From assembly GCA_964369605.1 (NCBI GenBank), contig CAYJFD010000008.1:1-64000 (forward strand): a DNA stretch of 64,000 nt, given 5' to 3'. The notes below the pieces were generated by a model. That model searched no databases, was not told where the DNA came from, and saw nothing but the letters and a program-made list of their open reading frames with translations. The position numbers were made by a program, and so were the translations under genes. Positions 45,525 to 54,364 of the stretch are shown here, piece by piece. The DNA comes from CAYJFD01 sp964369605. GTDB lineage: Bacteria > Bacteroidota > Bacteroidia > Bacteroidales > UBA932. Each line of letters opens with the position of its first letter. Position 1 is the stretch's first letter.

Positions 45525-48437
45525 CTACCCTCTTCTTAGATGATATCCTCCACCACCGTAACGGCTTTTTTGTGGAGCTTGCTTTTGCTCTCCAAAACGG
45601 TAAATAAAACTCAAGGTAAAATAGCGTCCTAAACTATTTGTGATTACGTCTCTTGTGAAGTTATCACCATTCACTCTATAGACACTATTAGCTTGATCTA
45701 GTATATCATAAACCTTAAGGCTAAGGCTGGCCTTCTTCTTAAATAATAGCTGTGTTAGTTCTGCATTCCAGATAATTTGCCTATCACCAAAACCGTCTTC
45801 GTATCCTACATAGAAATTATAATCAGCATTTGTTTTAAATTCCAAGCCAAAAGGAAGACTAAGTATAACAGAAGCTCTTGCGGTATTTGTCCACGTAGAT
45901 GTCAACTGATTTGAGTCAAATGAATAGTAAGAGTTTTGATATCTTACAATACCTGCGATCGAAGCCTCGACCAGATTATTCCTATAGGTAAATTTTAGAT
46001 TCTCTGACACATTTAAATTCGTTGTACGTTCTAACTCAAGAGAGCTAAAGATATCTTCTAAATTATCTTCATTTCCTATTCCAGTATAGTTTAGCGAACT
46101 CGAGATACTTGAAGAGGTCGAAGAGCTAATAGAAAACTTCGACTTAGCTATAGGCGTATTAAGAGTTACATAGGCATAAGTATTATATGAGTCTCCATTT
46201 GCATTAACTGGCGCTGTACTTTGTACTCCTGTATCATCATACCATCTTGCATTAACTATAGGGTCTTTTACGTATGATGCACCTAACCTTGAATATACCG
46301 AGAAGAATGTCTCTTTATTTGTATAACTATGCATAGCGAAAAGGTCATGTCTGAATTCTGGAAGAAGATTAGGATTACCTAGTTGAATGTATAAAGGATT
46401 TGTATTATCTGGTACTGGTTGTAACTGAGTAATAGATGGTTGGTTAGTTCTACCATTATAGCGAAGTCTTAAGAATGAATTATCAGAAAAATTAAAATCT
46501 ATTCTTGCGCTTGGTGCGAAATTCCAAACTGTATACTCTGTAGTTGAATCGACCTTATCAACTCTTTGTGTACTGATAGTTGTAGCTGGCTGTGCTGATG
46601 CTCCTATTTGGATGGTATATTTCTCTTCTTGCTTTATAGCATTGATCCTCATATCGTGGTTCATAAAGGTATTCGAGTAATTAGTTGAATACAAGGCGTC
46701 TAAAATATCATATTCTCCTGTCAATGAATTGAGGTTGTAAGTATTCTTAACAGAGTTATTCTCTCTCCAGCTAAAGCGGTAACTTGCTTCAAGGAAGTAA
46801 TTATTACCTAGAGGCTCGGTATAGGTTAACCTTGAATTTACACTATAATCCTGCTGATCTAATAAATAATTTTGATCGATGATAGATGAACGACTTTCAC
46901 CTTCATTATTTTCGTTAGTTAATGAATAATTATAAGCATCCAGATTACTTTGGGAGAAACTATATCTTGAATATAATGAAATAGTCCTTCCTGGTGTATC
47001 ACCTAATTTTTGTCTAAACAATATAGTACCAGCTGTACTTAAAGTATTACTTTCTCCATCAGACTTACTCATACCGTCATTCAAACTTTCTGCACTACTT
47101 CCGTCATTAAAGGTTTTATCTGTACTATATGTACTTTGGTCTGAATATTTTCCTATACCATAATTAAAGTCTGGTCTGAATAAAATAGATGTTTTGTCAG
47201 ATAATTTATAATCTAATTCTAGCGAAGCTCTATGTCCCTGTGTTGTAGATAATTCTTGGGATTCTGTTTGAGTATAAAGGTTTTCATTTTCAGTTAAGAA
47301 AGTAGTCTCTGAGGTTTGACTCTGAATATCTTTATCAGATCCGCTATATAAGTAATTTCCTCCTAACTCCATCTTATCATCAAGGAGATTAGCCATTATA
47401 TTTGTACCTCCCATCCAAGAAGTCGTTATTCCATTATTCCCTGATGTACTACCACCTTGTCCTCTTCCTCCGATCGATGCACGCATAGTAGACATCATAT
47501 TACTTGTCATATCATTAAATCCTCGATTATTTGTATTATTCGCATTTCCTAGTATACTCACTTGTAAATCATCCGAAAAATGACCTATCATAGTAGCTCC
47601 CTCAAATCTTGTATCTGGGTCATTCTGTGTGATATCATTTCCAGCGCCACCACCTATACTACCAAACCATCCATCCATCATTCCAGGATTAATACTTAAA
47701 TCTATTACTTTCTCAGATTCTCCATCATCTATTCCTGTAAACTCAGCTTGATCAGATTTCTTTTCTACGACCTTTACCTTTTCCACTATTCTGGCTGGGA
47801 TGTTTTTTAATGCAAGCTGCGGGTCATCTAAAAAGAAAGTCTTACCTCCAATCGTTATTTTAGTGATTTCCTCTCCATTAGCTGTTATGGTTCCATCCTC
47901 ACTTACTTCTACACCTGGTAATTTCTTAAGTAATTCCTCTAGCATATCATTCTCGCCAGTTTTAAAAGATGAAGCAGTATACTCGATGGTATCTTTCTTT
48001 ACAACTATTGGATTTCCTATAGCCGTTACTACAGATTCATCTAAGCGTTGTACATCAGGCTTCATAAAGATTACACCTAAATCATTATTTCCCTCTTCTA
48101 TGTTAACTCTATTCTGAACTTTGATATACCCCATTAGCTCTACAGTTAGATACATTTGACCTGTTGGAACATTCTCCATTACTGCATTCCCATCAACATC
48201 TGAAAGTGAATAAATAGGATTATTTAGGGTTGTGTCCTTTGTAACATAAGCTGTTGCAAAACTAACAGGAAGCGAATTTGATGCATCCTGCAACATGAAA
48301 GTCAATGTGTTCTTTGTTCTTCTCTGCTGCCTATTTTGTGTTAGTTGATCAGGAGATAGATTTTGATTTTGTGCTAATAGGTTAAAAGAGCTAATTGCTA
48401 ATAATACTGGAAGTAATGTAAGAATTCTTCTAAACAT
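45525..48437 (-). CDS. TonB-dependent-receptor-like outer-membrane protein (OMP_b-brl_3)
   Basis: About 970 residues. A signal peptide (MFRRILTLLPVLLAISSFNL then LAQ) is followed by a carboxypeptidase-regulatory-like domain (about residues 40-120), a plug-like region with LEELLKKLPGVEVSEDGTIT and ITIGGKTFFLDDPQ, and a large barrel of the OMP_b-brl_3 type ending SLGRYFTLSFIYRFGE. This is a common Bacteroidetes receptor-like protein; the ligand is unknown. The frame opens earlier (48539) but the signal peptide fixes the start at ATG 48437. No SusD partner is adjacent. Confidence 0.85.
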   Translation of the reverse strand: MFRRILTLLPVLLAISSFNLLAQNQNLSPDQLTQNRQQRRTKNTLTFMLQDASNSLPVSFATAYVTKDTTLNNPIYSLSDVDGNAVMENVPTGQMYLTVELMGYIKVQNRVNIEEGNNDLGVIFMKPDVQRLDESVVTAIGNPIVVKKDTIEYTASSFKTGENDMLEELLKKLPGVEVSEDGTITANGEEITKITIGGKTFFLDDPQLALKNIPARIVEKVKVVEKKSDQAEFTGIDDGESEKVIDLSINPGMMDGWFGSIGGGAGNDITQNDPDTRFEGATMIGHFSDDLQVSILGNANNTNNRGFNDMTSNMMSTMRASIGGRGQGGSTSGNNGITTSWMGGTNIMANLLDDKMELGGNYLYSGSDKDIQSQTSETTFLTENENLYTQTESQELSTTQGHRASLELDYKLSDKTSILFRPDFNYGIGKYSDQSTYSTDKTFNDGSSAESLNDGMSKSDGESNTLSTAGTILFRQKLGDTPGRTISLYSRYSFSQSNLDAYNYSLTNENNEGESRSSIIDQNYLLDQQDYSVNSRLTYTEPLGNNYFLEASYRFSWRENNSVKNTYNLNSLTGEYDILDALYSTNYSNTFMNHDMRINAIKQEEKYTIQIGASAQPATTISTQRVDKVDSTTEYTVWNFAPSARIDFNFSDNSFLRLRYNGRTNQPSITQLQPVPDNTNPLYIQLGNPNLLPEFRHDLFAMHSYTNKETFFSVYSRLGASYVKDPIVNARWYDDTGVQSTAPVNANGDSYNTYAYVTLNTPIAKSKFSISSSTSSSISSSLNYTGIGNEDNLEDIFSSLELERTTNLNVSENLKFTYRNNLVEASIAGIVRYQNSYYSFDSNQLTSTWTNTARASVILSLPFGLEFKTNADYNFYVGYEDGFGDRQIIWNAELTQLLFKKKASLSLKVYDILDQANSVYRVNGDNFTRDVITNSLGRYFTLSFIYRFGEQKQAPQKSRYGGGGYHLRRG

Positions 48438-48493
48438 GTGATTAATTGTTTTTATTTCACCTTTGACAGAGTAACTGGTAAAAGGTTTAATAA

Positions 48494-49054
48494 TTATTTT
48501 TTTACTTTGTCTGGATGCGCTAAAATAAACTGCTCCCAAGAACTAGCAGATTCCACATCTTTTAATGGATTGTTTAACTGGTACGAGTGACACATTGCGA
48601 TAGCTACCGCATCAGAAGCATCAGTTGTCTTTGCGTTGATTTGAACATTCAGAGTCTTTTGAACCATCAGAGCTACTTGCTCTTTTGTCGCTGAACCATT
48701 GCCTGTAACGGCTATTTTTATTTTTTTGGGTGCATACTCATAGACTGGGACATCTCTAAGAAAAGCAGCTGAGATAGCAGCACCCTGAGCTCTTCCTAAC
48801 TTAAGCATAACTTGAGGATTCTTCCCATAAAACGGAGCCTCTATCGCGAAATCATTAGGTTTATACTTATCTATAAGCTGACCGACTTCTGTAAGTATAA
48901 TATTAAGCTTAGAAAAGTGATCACCTGCTTTTCTGATATCGATTATGCCCATATCAACCAGATGAATCTTCTTTCCATCTATAAGAATAACCCCGAAACC
49001 AAGTATGTTGGTTCCAGGGTCTATTCCTATTATTATCCTTTGATTATTTCTCAT
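48494..49054 (-). CDS. ruvC: Holliday junction resolvase RuvC
   Basis: A 186-residue endonuclease that resolves Holliday junctions with RuvAB. The four acidic catalytic residues are visible: IIIGIDPGTNILGFG (Asp), DFAIEAPFYGKN (Glu), and TTDASDAVAIAMCH (two Asp). It overlaps the end of serS by 11 nt, so it is coupled to it. The downstream outer-membrane gene begins after 56 nt. Confidence 0.97.
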   Translation of the reverse strand: MRNNQRIIIGIDPGTNILGFGVILIDGKKIHLVDMGIIDIRKAGDHFSKLNIILTEVGQLIDKYKPNDFAIEAPFYGKNPQVMLKLGRAQGAAISAAFLRDVPVYEYAPKKIKIAVTGNGSATKEQVALMVQKTLNVQINAKTTDASDAVAIAMCHSYQLNNPLKDVESASSWEQFILAHPDKVKK

Positions 49055-50321
49055 CTATTAAATCAAAGCCTGTATACTTTCTCAGTACCTCTGGAACCAC
49101 GATTCCATCTTCAGTTTGGTAGTTCTCCATAAGAGCTGCCATAATACGAGGTAATGCTAGTGAACTTCCATTTAGAGTATGAACTAACTGCATCTTTCCA
49201 TTCTCGTCTTTATACCTAAGCTTTAGGCGATTTGATTGATAATTTTCAAAATTTGAGACGGAACTTACTTCTAGCCACATATTCTGAGCAGCTGAGTAAA
49301 CTTCAAAATCATAAGTCAGAGCCGAGGTAAAGCTCATATCACCACCACATAATCTTAGGATTCTATAAGGTAAGCCTAATGAAATTATAAGCTTTTCAAC
49401 GTGAGCTACCATTTCATCAAGTGCTTGATAAGAAGAAGACATATCTGTTAGCTGAACTATTTCAACTTTATCAAACTGGTGTAGTCGATTTAATCCTCTT
49501 ACATCTTTTCCATAAGAGCCTGCTTCCCTTCTAAAGCAAGGAGTATAAGCAGTAACTTTAATAGGAAAATCACTTTCAGAAACGATTAGATCTCTAAAGA
49601 TATTAGTTACAGGAACTTCAGCAGTAGGAATAAGATAGAAGTTATCTAACTGTGCGTGATACATTTGATCACCCTTATCAGGTAACTGCCCTGTTGCTAT
49701 AGCAGATGCTTCATTCACCATTAGTGGTGGGATAACTTCAGAATAACCTGCCTGAGTATTAAAATCTAGGAAATAAGTTTGTAAAGCTCTAAGGAATTTA
49801 GCGAACTTTCTTTTATACACAGGAAAACCAGCACCTGTTAACTTTACTCCTAAATCAAAGTCGATTAGATCATATTTTTTTGCTAGTTCCCAATGAGGCA
49901 AAGCGTTTTCAGCTAGCTCTGGTAACTCACCTGCTTGTTTTATAGTAAGATTATCTTCTGCTGATTTTCCACTTGGAACTAACTCCGATGGAAGGTTGGG
50001 AAGTAAGTAAAGAAGTTCATTTTGTTCATCAGAACACTTTACCATTAAAGCATCTAATTCTTTTGACCTCTCTTTAAACTCTGCTACCTTCGACTTAGCT
50101 TCTTCAGCTTCTTCCTTTCTGCCATCTTTCATTAGGCCTCCGATTAGCTTTGATAATTTATTTTGTTCTGCTAAAAGTGAATCTAATTCAGTTTGATATT
50201 TTCTTCTGTCCTTATCACACTCTAATATTTTTGATACGATATCTTCTGCATCAAAATTCTTTACTTTTAGTAATGATATTACCTTCTGGGTTTCTTCTCT
50301 TAAGAGTTTAAGACTTAACAT
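49044..50321 (-). CDS. serS: Seryl-tRNA synthetase
   Basis: A 425-residue class II synthetase with an N-terminal tRNA-binding coiled coil (residues about 25-105). Motif 2 is FRREAGSYGKDVRGLNRLHQ and motif 3 is in HTLNGSSLALPRIMAALMEN. It charges tRNA-Ser. Length is normal. It is followed by ruvC in an overlapping pair. Confidence 0.98.
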   Translation of the reverse strand: MLSLKLLREETQKVISLLKVKNFDAEDIVSKILECDKDRRKYQTELDSLLAEQNKLSKLIGGLMKDGRKEEAEEAKSKVAEFKERSKELDALMVKCSDEQNELLYLLPNLPSELVPSGKSAEDNLTIKQAGELPELAENALPHWELAKKYDLIDFDLGVKLTGAGFPVYKRKFAKFLRALQTYFLDFNTQAGYSEVIPPLMVNEASAIATGQLPDKGDQMYHAQLDNFYLIPTAEVPVTNIFRDLIVSESDFPIKVTAYTPCFRREAGSYGKDVRGLNRLHQFDKVEIVQLTDMSSSYQALDEMVAHVEKLIISLGLPYRILRLCGGDMSFTSALTYDFEVYSAAQNMWLEVSSVSNFENYQSNRLKLRYKDENGKMQLVHTLNGSSLALPRIMAALMENYQTEDGIVVPEVLRKYTGFDLIDEK

Positions 50322-50352
50322 ATTTTCATTTATTTATTAAGCAGCAAAAATA

Positions 50353-50380
50353 ATAAAAAAACACTCAATAATGAGTGTTT
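50353..50380 (-). terminator. Rho-independent terminator of the TlpA-like gene
   Basis: On the minus strand AACACTCA, a four-base loop and TGAGTGTT are followed by a T7 run. It lies 40 nt past the stop of the TlpA-like gene and before serS. Confidence 0.85.
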
Positions 50381-50419
50381 AATATTAACTTTTTATGACA
50401 GATACATAATTTTTCTCTA

Positions 50420-51765
50420 TTACGGGAGTAATCTTTCGAGGTGACCCTCTAGAGTTTCTGCATCGAACTCCACATCAACGATCCTACCATCTTTATCCAC
50501 CAGAATAACCTTACCTCCACCATTGCCAGCACCATATATCGCCCATAGATTTGACCTGTCATTGAGCTCTACAAGGTTTATCCACGGGAACTTATGCTTT
50601 TCAATAGCCTCCTCCATAGCTTTAGTATTATCTAGTTCTCTAGCTACTCCTATTATAGTAAATCCTTTGTCCTTATACTTTTCCCACACAGGAATAAATG
50701 ATTTTGAAGTACGAATACAAGGTCCACACCAGGATGCCCATAAATCTATAACAGCTACTTTACCCTTAATCTCCTCAGAAAGAGTGAGCATATTTCCTTC
50801 AAGGTCAGGTGCACTAAAATCAGGATATGGATTACCTTCTTTAATTTTTAAAGCAGCAATATCTCGCATTAGCTCTATCTTCATAGGGTTTTTATTAAAT
50901 CCATCGCTAAATTTTTCATTAAAAACCTTAAGGTGCTCATCTATCGATTTATCTTGTTGTACTAAAGTACGAACATCAGAGCGAAGAATAGCCAGAGCTG
51001 CAGGATCTGCTTCCTCCATTTGGATTTGATTAAGCACCCAAGTGTTTTGTAAATTATAAACAGAATCTATTTTTTTCTTAATAGACATTATCTTCGCTGA
51101 ATATAGACGTCCTTGCTGCTCTAACTCTCTTTGTTCTTTGTAAGCAAGTCGAATTTGATCGTCACTACGTGCTTCATTAATTCTATTGTAATTCTCTAAA
51201 CCCTCTTTCGAAAAAAATAGCTCAGGAAAACTTACCATTTCATTATGCTCTTCAATAAACTCACTTGCGCTAAATAATTTTCTAGGTTCATTCTTTAAGT
51301 AGTTGTATCTTTTATTNNNNNNNNNNCGCGCGGGGCCGGCGGGCCGGCGGGGGCGCGGGGCGGGAGTTCCCCTCCTGTGACAGTATTTTTATCACTATTT
51401 TCACTAGGGTATACTTCCACATTTACAAGTCCATCCTCTAGCATAAAATCAATAGGAAGCCAAGAACTATTTTTATACTCTTCCTCAAAAGTAATTGAAA
51501 ATAGCCTGCTATGCTCAAACCTGATAGTGTCAGAGAAGGTTCCATCTTTAGAAATCTCAATAATATTATACTCATTTGACACTCTAAAGTCAGTATACTC
51601 AGGAGCTATATAAACTACTTTAGAATCAGGTCGGTCAATAACCCTACCATTAATAATACAAACTTTAGAGCCTGTAGAATTTAAGCCTTTCTCTGGCCTA
51701 GAATTAGTGTTACAAGAAGACAATAAAAGGCCTACTGTAATACTTAAAAATAAGAATTTTTTCAT
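50420..51765 (-). CDS. TlpA-like thioredoxin-fold lipoprotein, split by an assembly gap
   Basis: The N-terminal part (51765 down to about 51370) has a lipoprotein signal (MKKFLFLSITVGLLLSSC) and a DUF4369-like domain (KVCIINGRVIDRPDSKVVYI). After the N run at 51317-51326 the frame is open from the gap edge (NKRYNYLKNEPRKLFSASEF) through a helical region to a thioredoxin domain with IDLWASWCGPCIRTSKSF. The halves are in different frames only because of the gap and the abnormal GC-rich bases beside it. They fit one gene of TlpA/AhpC-TSA type acting in periplasmic redox. An ATG at 51238 is internal, not a real start. Confidence 0.75.
51317..51370. other. Assembly gap with adjoining GC-rich artefact
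   Basis: Ten N at 51317-51326 are followed by about 40 bases made almost wholly of G and C (51327 to about 51365) in a region otherwise near 35% GC. The stretch breaks the reading frame of the gene. It looks like erroneous read-end sequence rather than real DNA. Confidence 0.85.
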
Positions 51766-51874
51766 CTATAAATATAAGTTGTAAACACCCACCTTATTAT
51801 TTGGGCATCTGATTAATATCTGTTAGCTTTGCTATCAGATTTACGAATAAATTATCTTAGCTTATTATCGTGCC

Positions 51875-52888
51875 TTACCTACCGAATACGATGCTCATAT
51901 CGACACCGAAGCCTCTATTAAAAATAGCTTCATCTGCTGTATTGGATTGATTTATAAAACCAGTTTCATAGTATACGCCAAAGTCGAAAGAGCCCATCTC
52001 TATTTTTAATGAGTACTTAGCACCTATATCCCAAGGCTTTAGATTCATACCCTTATATTGGCTTAGGGCATACTGAGCATAAGGAGTAACGAAAAGTTTG
52101 ATTGGCTGTCTGCCAACAAAGTTATGATTCGTGATATCAAATCCGACACCTAGAGGTAATCTTATGTTGTGATTTTTAATACTATGAGTTGAGTTGCCTC
52201 CTCCGGATGAGTTAAATGAAATACCAGTATGAAATATAAATCTATTGACGTGGCGTTCAGCACTCAGCTCTACATTATACCCTGCTTTGATCTTTGCATA
52301 ATCGCCGCTCATATAAGAAAATTTAGGGCCAAAAGTTAAGCCAACTTTCCATTTTCCATAGTATAATCTGTATAATATTTTATCAAAACCATTAAGCGCC
52401 GATGTATCATTCGTTGTCGAAACTATCGTTTCAGTTTCTCCTACTAGAAAGTCACTACTGATTAAACTTTCTGATAATTGTTTAGAAGGCTCGACGCTAG
52501 ACTCATTTAATTGAGTTATAAATTCTTTAGGTTTAGTAGGAGATCCTTCGAGATGTTTCTGTGTATATCCCAGAGAATCAACAACAAAAAACTGAGGAAC
52601 GCCTGTCACATTATAAGCTTGCACTAGGGATTGATTACTAGGTTCGTCTATATCCACAGTTATTAAAATGTACTTATCATCAATATGATTCGCTACTTCT
52701 TCATCAGGGAGTATAATTTTCTTGAAGTAAGCACAAGGTCCACACCAAGATGCCGTGAAGAAGAGTAATAATTCTTTATTTTCAGCTTCAGCCTTTTTTA
52801 GAGCTTCAGAAAGAGAACCTTCAAAAGGGTTAGTTGCATGAGCGACGGAAGAAATAAGAAAGAATAGAGTGAGGAGGCAAATTTTCAT
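51875..52888 (-). CDS. Thioredoxin domain fused to an outer-membrane beta-barrel
   Basis: A 337-residue protein with a signal peptide (MKICLLTLFFLISSVAHA). Residues about 22-130 form a thioredoxin-like domain with active site ASWCGPC (Cys49, Cys52) and a cis-Pro in TGVPQFFVV. After a 35-residue linker, residues about 175-337 are beta-strand rich (KWKVGLTFGPKFSYMSGDYA, NIRLPLGVGFDITNH, SFDFGVYYETGF, ending DMSIVFGR), like the OMP_b-brl_2 barrel. An oxidoreductase tethered to an outer-membrane barrel is an unusual layout. Upstream lies a TTAACCC-type repeat directly abutting the start codon. Confidence 0.72.
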   Translation of the reverse strand: MKICLLTLFFLISSVAHATNPFEGSLSEALKKAEAENKELLLFFTASWCGPCAYFKKIILPDEEVANHIDDKYILITVDIDEPSNQSLVQAYNVTGVPQFFVVDSLGYTQKHLEGSPTKPKEFITQLNESSVEPSKQLSESLISSDFLVGETETIVSTTNDTSALNGFDKILYRLYYGKWKVGLTFGPKFSYMSGDYAKIKAGYNVELSAERHVNRFIFHTGISFNSSGGGNSTHSIKNHNIRLPLGVGFDITNHNFVGRQPIKLFVTPYAQYALSQYKGMNLKPWDIGAKYSLKIEMGSFDFGVYYETGFINQSNTADEAIFNRGFGVDMSIVFGR

Positions 52889-52889
52889 A

Positions 52890-52921
52890 GGGTTAAGGGT
52901 TAAAGGGTTAAGGGTAAAAGG
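52890..52921. repeat. GGGTTAA heptamer repeats abutting the thioredoxin-barrel start codon
   Basis: Four degenerate copies (GGGTTAA, GGGTTAAA, GGGTTAA, GGGTAAAAGG) lie one base upstream of the minus-strand ATG (52886-52888). They fill the place of a 5' leader. Confidence 0.8.
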
Positions 52922-52955
52922 TTTATTTTTTTAAGTTAAATAAATATTTAGCAAA

Positions 52956-53000
52956 GATAAATAAATAAATAAATATCCAACAAAAATAAATAAATAAATG
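52956..53000. repeat. Two short AAAT microsatellites
   Basis: Runs of about five and three to four AAAT units, interrupted by TCCAACAAA, lie in the interval between the thioredoxin-barrel gene and the RNA candidate. The rest of 53001-53200 shows no gene, only small dyads such as TGGCAC/GTGCCA (53148-53153 and 53182-53187). Confidence 0.75.
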
Positions 53001-53207
53001 CATCCCAGCCACTACAAACAAGCCGACAAAAGCACTACTATCCTTCCTAAGGAAGATATTGCGCCAGCCCAAGTCAACCTTCCGTAATAGATGCGAATGC
53101 GGAGAGCGCCAAAGATTAAAATAAAACAATGAATATATGCCGAGCTATGGCACATTGCAAGTATAATTTTGCGGCAGTGAAGTGCCACGTATATGGAAAA
53201 CTTTTAT

Positions 53208-53215
53208 TAACTTTG
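53208..53215 (+). promoter_or_regulatory. -7 box ahead of the structured RNA candidate
   Basis: TAACTTTG fits TAnnTTTG and predicts a transcript starting near 53221. No credible coding start follows, which supports a non-coding product. Confidence 0.45.
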
Positions 53216-53220
53216 CCGAA

Positions 53221-53496
53221 ACAAAAACATTTGTAGATGGAATAAAAACAAAGAAATAAAAGACATATAGAAAAGATTTAAGCTTTGAACTTTATCTCTT
53301 AAACCGACCAAGTAAAAGATGTACGGCAGGTAGCAATACCAATCGTTCGATGAAGTACCACAGGGCAAGAAGTTTGATCTCACGTATTCAAGCGTGGGCT
53401 TCACTTTTTGTGGTACAGGTATCCTTGGTCGGACCTTAGAGATGAAAAGTTGTGAGTTCCACGCTTTTCTTATGCCCATATCCGACCATATAGGGC
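53221..53496 (+). ncRNA. Strongly structured RNA candidate (rod-like, 6S-like shape considered)
   Basis: Nested helices can be drawn over 210 nt. P1 is CATATAGAAAAG (53265-53276) with CTTTTCTTATG (53464-53474). P2 is AACTTT-ATCTCT (53288-53299) with AGAGAT-AAAAGTT (53439-53451). P3 is CCGACCAAG (53304-53312) with CTTGGTCGG (53424-53432). P4 is GTACCACA (53355-53362) with TGTGGTAC (53409-53416), capped by a hairpin GAAG/CACG. A GNRA hairpin GGTA-GCAA-TACC sits at 53329-53340. A single rod with a large side bubble recalls 6S RNA, but I could not confirm a family. A minus-strand ORF here (53207-53479) is probably only its shadow. Confidence 0.5.
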
Positions 53497-53546
53497 GTAG
53501 CCGAAAACCCTCAGCAAAGAGTAGGCAAAATTAAAATTATAGTATT

Positions 53547-53798
53547 ATGGCAAATTTTTATTGCGAGTATTGCGGACAAAAATTTCCGTCAGTATCAAGT
53601 TTAACAGCATCGTCTTGCTCACGCCATCCTAATGGGTGCAACAAAGGCAAGCACAAACTCTACGAGGGTAGCGAAAAAAGCAAGTACACTTGTAAGTACT
53701 GTGGGCAATCGTTTTCTTCAATCTCATCGATGACAGCATCGTCTTGCTCACGTCATCCGAATGGATGCAACAAAGGCAAGCACGCCCCCGCTCTTTAA
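53547..53798 (+). CDS. Small tandem zinc-finger protein
   Basis: An 83-residue protein made of two near-identical 43-residue units, each YCxYCGQ-F-S-SS-TASSCSRHP then NGCNKGKH. The spaced Cys-x2-Cys and Cys/His residues should bind one zinc per unit. The DNA repeats too (51 bases at 53604-53654 and 53733-53783, three mismatches), so the duplication is recent. Such small zinc-finger proteins occur in Bacteroidetes, but no function is known to me. It has a strong terminator after it and follows the structured RNA candidate by about 50 nt. Confidence 0.78.
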   Translation: MANFYCEYCGQKFPSVSSLTASSCSRHPNGCNKGKHKLYEGSEKSKYTCKYCGQSFSSISSMTASSCSRHPNGCNKGKHAPAL

Positions 53799-53806
53799 TT
53801 ATTACT

Positions 53807-53847
53807 CAAAGTCGGGACTCGTTTCGGGTACCGACTTTGACTTTTTT
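53807..53847 (+). terminator. Rho-independent terminator after the zinc-finger gene
   Basis: CAAAGTCGG (53807-53815) pairs with CCGACTTTG (53831-53839), followed by AC and T6. It ends 3 bases before the next promoter -7 box. Confidence 0.9.
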
Positions 53848-53850
53848 CAC

Positions 53851-53858
53851 TAGCTTTG
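53851..53858 (+). promoter_or_regulatory. -7 box of the exonuclease-DUF262 operon
   Basis: TAGCTTTG ends 4 nt before the exonuclease ATG, preceded by TCAC as in the WYL-gene promoter (TCACTAGCTTTG in both). Confidence 0.5.
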
Positions 53859-53862
53859 CACT

Positions 53863-54354
53863 ATGAATGATTTTGTAGCAATAGATTTTGAAACCGCTAA
53901 TCATCACCGTACCAGCGTATGCAGCGTCGGTGTAGTCGTAGTACGTAATGGGCATATAGTTGATAAGTTTTATCGACTAATAAAACCATACCCTAATTAT
54001 TATTGCAGTTGGGCAACTGAATGTCACGGCTTATCGACTCGCGACACGGCAGATGCAGCAGACTTTGATGAAGTTTGGGCAGAGATAGCTCCTAAAATTG
54101 GGGAGTTGCAGCTAATTGCCCACAATAAAGGTTTTGATGAAGGGTGTTTAAAGGCGTGCCACGAGCACTACAGCATTAACTACCGCTATTCCCCATTTAT
54201 ATGTACTCTTCAAGGAGCAAAAAGGGCTTTTAGTGAGCTCCCAAACCATCAACTACACACAGTCTCAGCGCACTGTGGCTACGAATTAGATAATCACCAC
54301 CACGCCCTTGCCGACGCTGAGGCTTGCGCTGTGATTGCAATGCAAATATTTTAA
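53863..54354 (+). CDS. Stand-alone DEDDh 3'-5' exonuclease
   Basis: A 163-residue protein that is essentially only the DnaQ/RNase T-like exonuclease domain. The DEDDh residues are visible: VAIDFETAN (Asp, Glu), AHNKGFDEG (Asp), and NHHHALADAEAC (His, Asp). It should degrade single-stranded DNA or RNA, or proofread. It is the first gene of an operon with two DUF262 proteins (10-nt gap to the next start). The context points to a defence or nucleic-acid-processing role rather than polymerase proofreading, which is inference; similar small exonucleases also occur alone in Bacteroidales. Confidence 0.88.
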   Translation: MNDFVAIDFETANHHRTSVCSVGVVVVRNGHIVDKFYRLIKPYPNYYCSWATECHGLSTRDTADAADFDEVWAEIAPKIGELQLIAHNKGFDEGCLKACHEHYSINYRYSPFICTLQGAKRAFSELPNHQLHTVSAHCGYELDNHHHALADAEACAVIAMQIF

Positions 54355-54364
54355 AATCATATAT

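Noticed and set aside
48438..48539. N-terminal extension of the outer-membrane barrel protein
   Set aside because: The signal peptide begins at ATG 48437; the extension has no secretion signal and enters ruvC.
51238..51316. Treating the thioredoxin half as a separate cytosolic gene starting at 51238
   Set aside because: The frame is open upstream to the N run and continues a TlpA-like protein with a lipoprotein N-terminus.
52890..52921. Telomere-like repeat as a replicon end
   Set aside because: Only four degenerate heptamers inside a continuous chromosome; simple slippage repeats explain it.
53207..53479. 90-residue minus-strand ORF over the structured RNA candidate
   Set aside because: Its sequence follows the helices of the RNA, it has no recognisable domain, and a promoter points the other way. 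It is most likely a shadow, though conservation was not tested.
53863..54354. Exonuclease as the DNA polymerase III epsilon subunit
   Set aside because: Only the nuclease domain is present, with no polymerase-binding tail, and the context is accessory.
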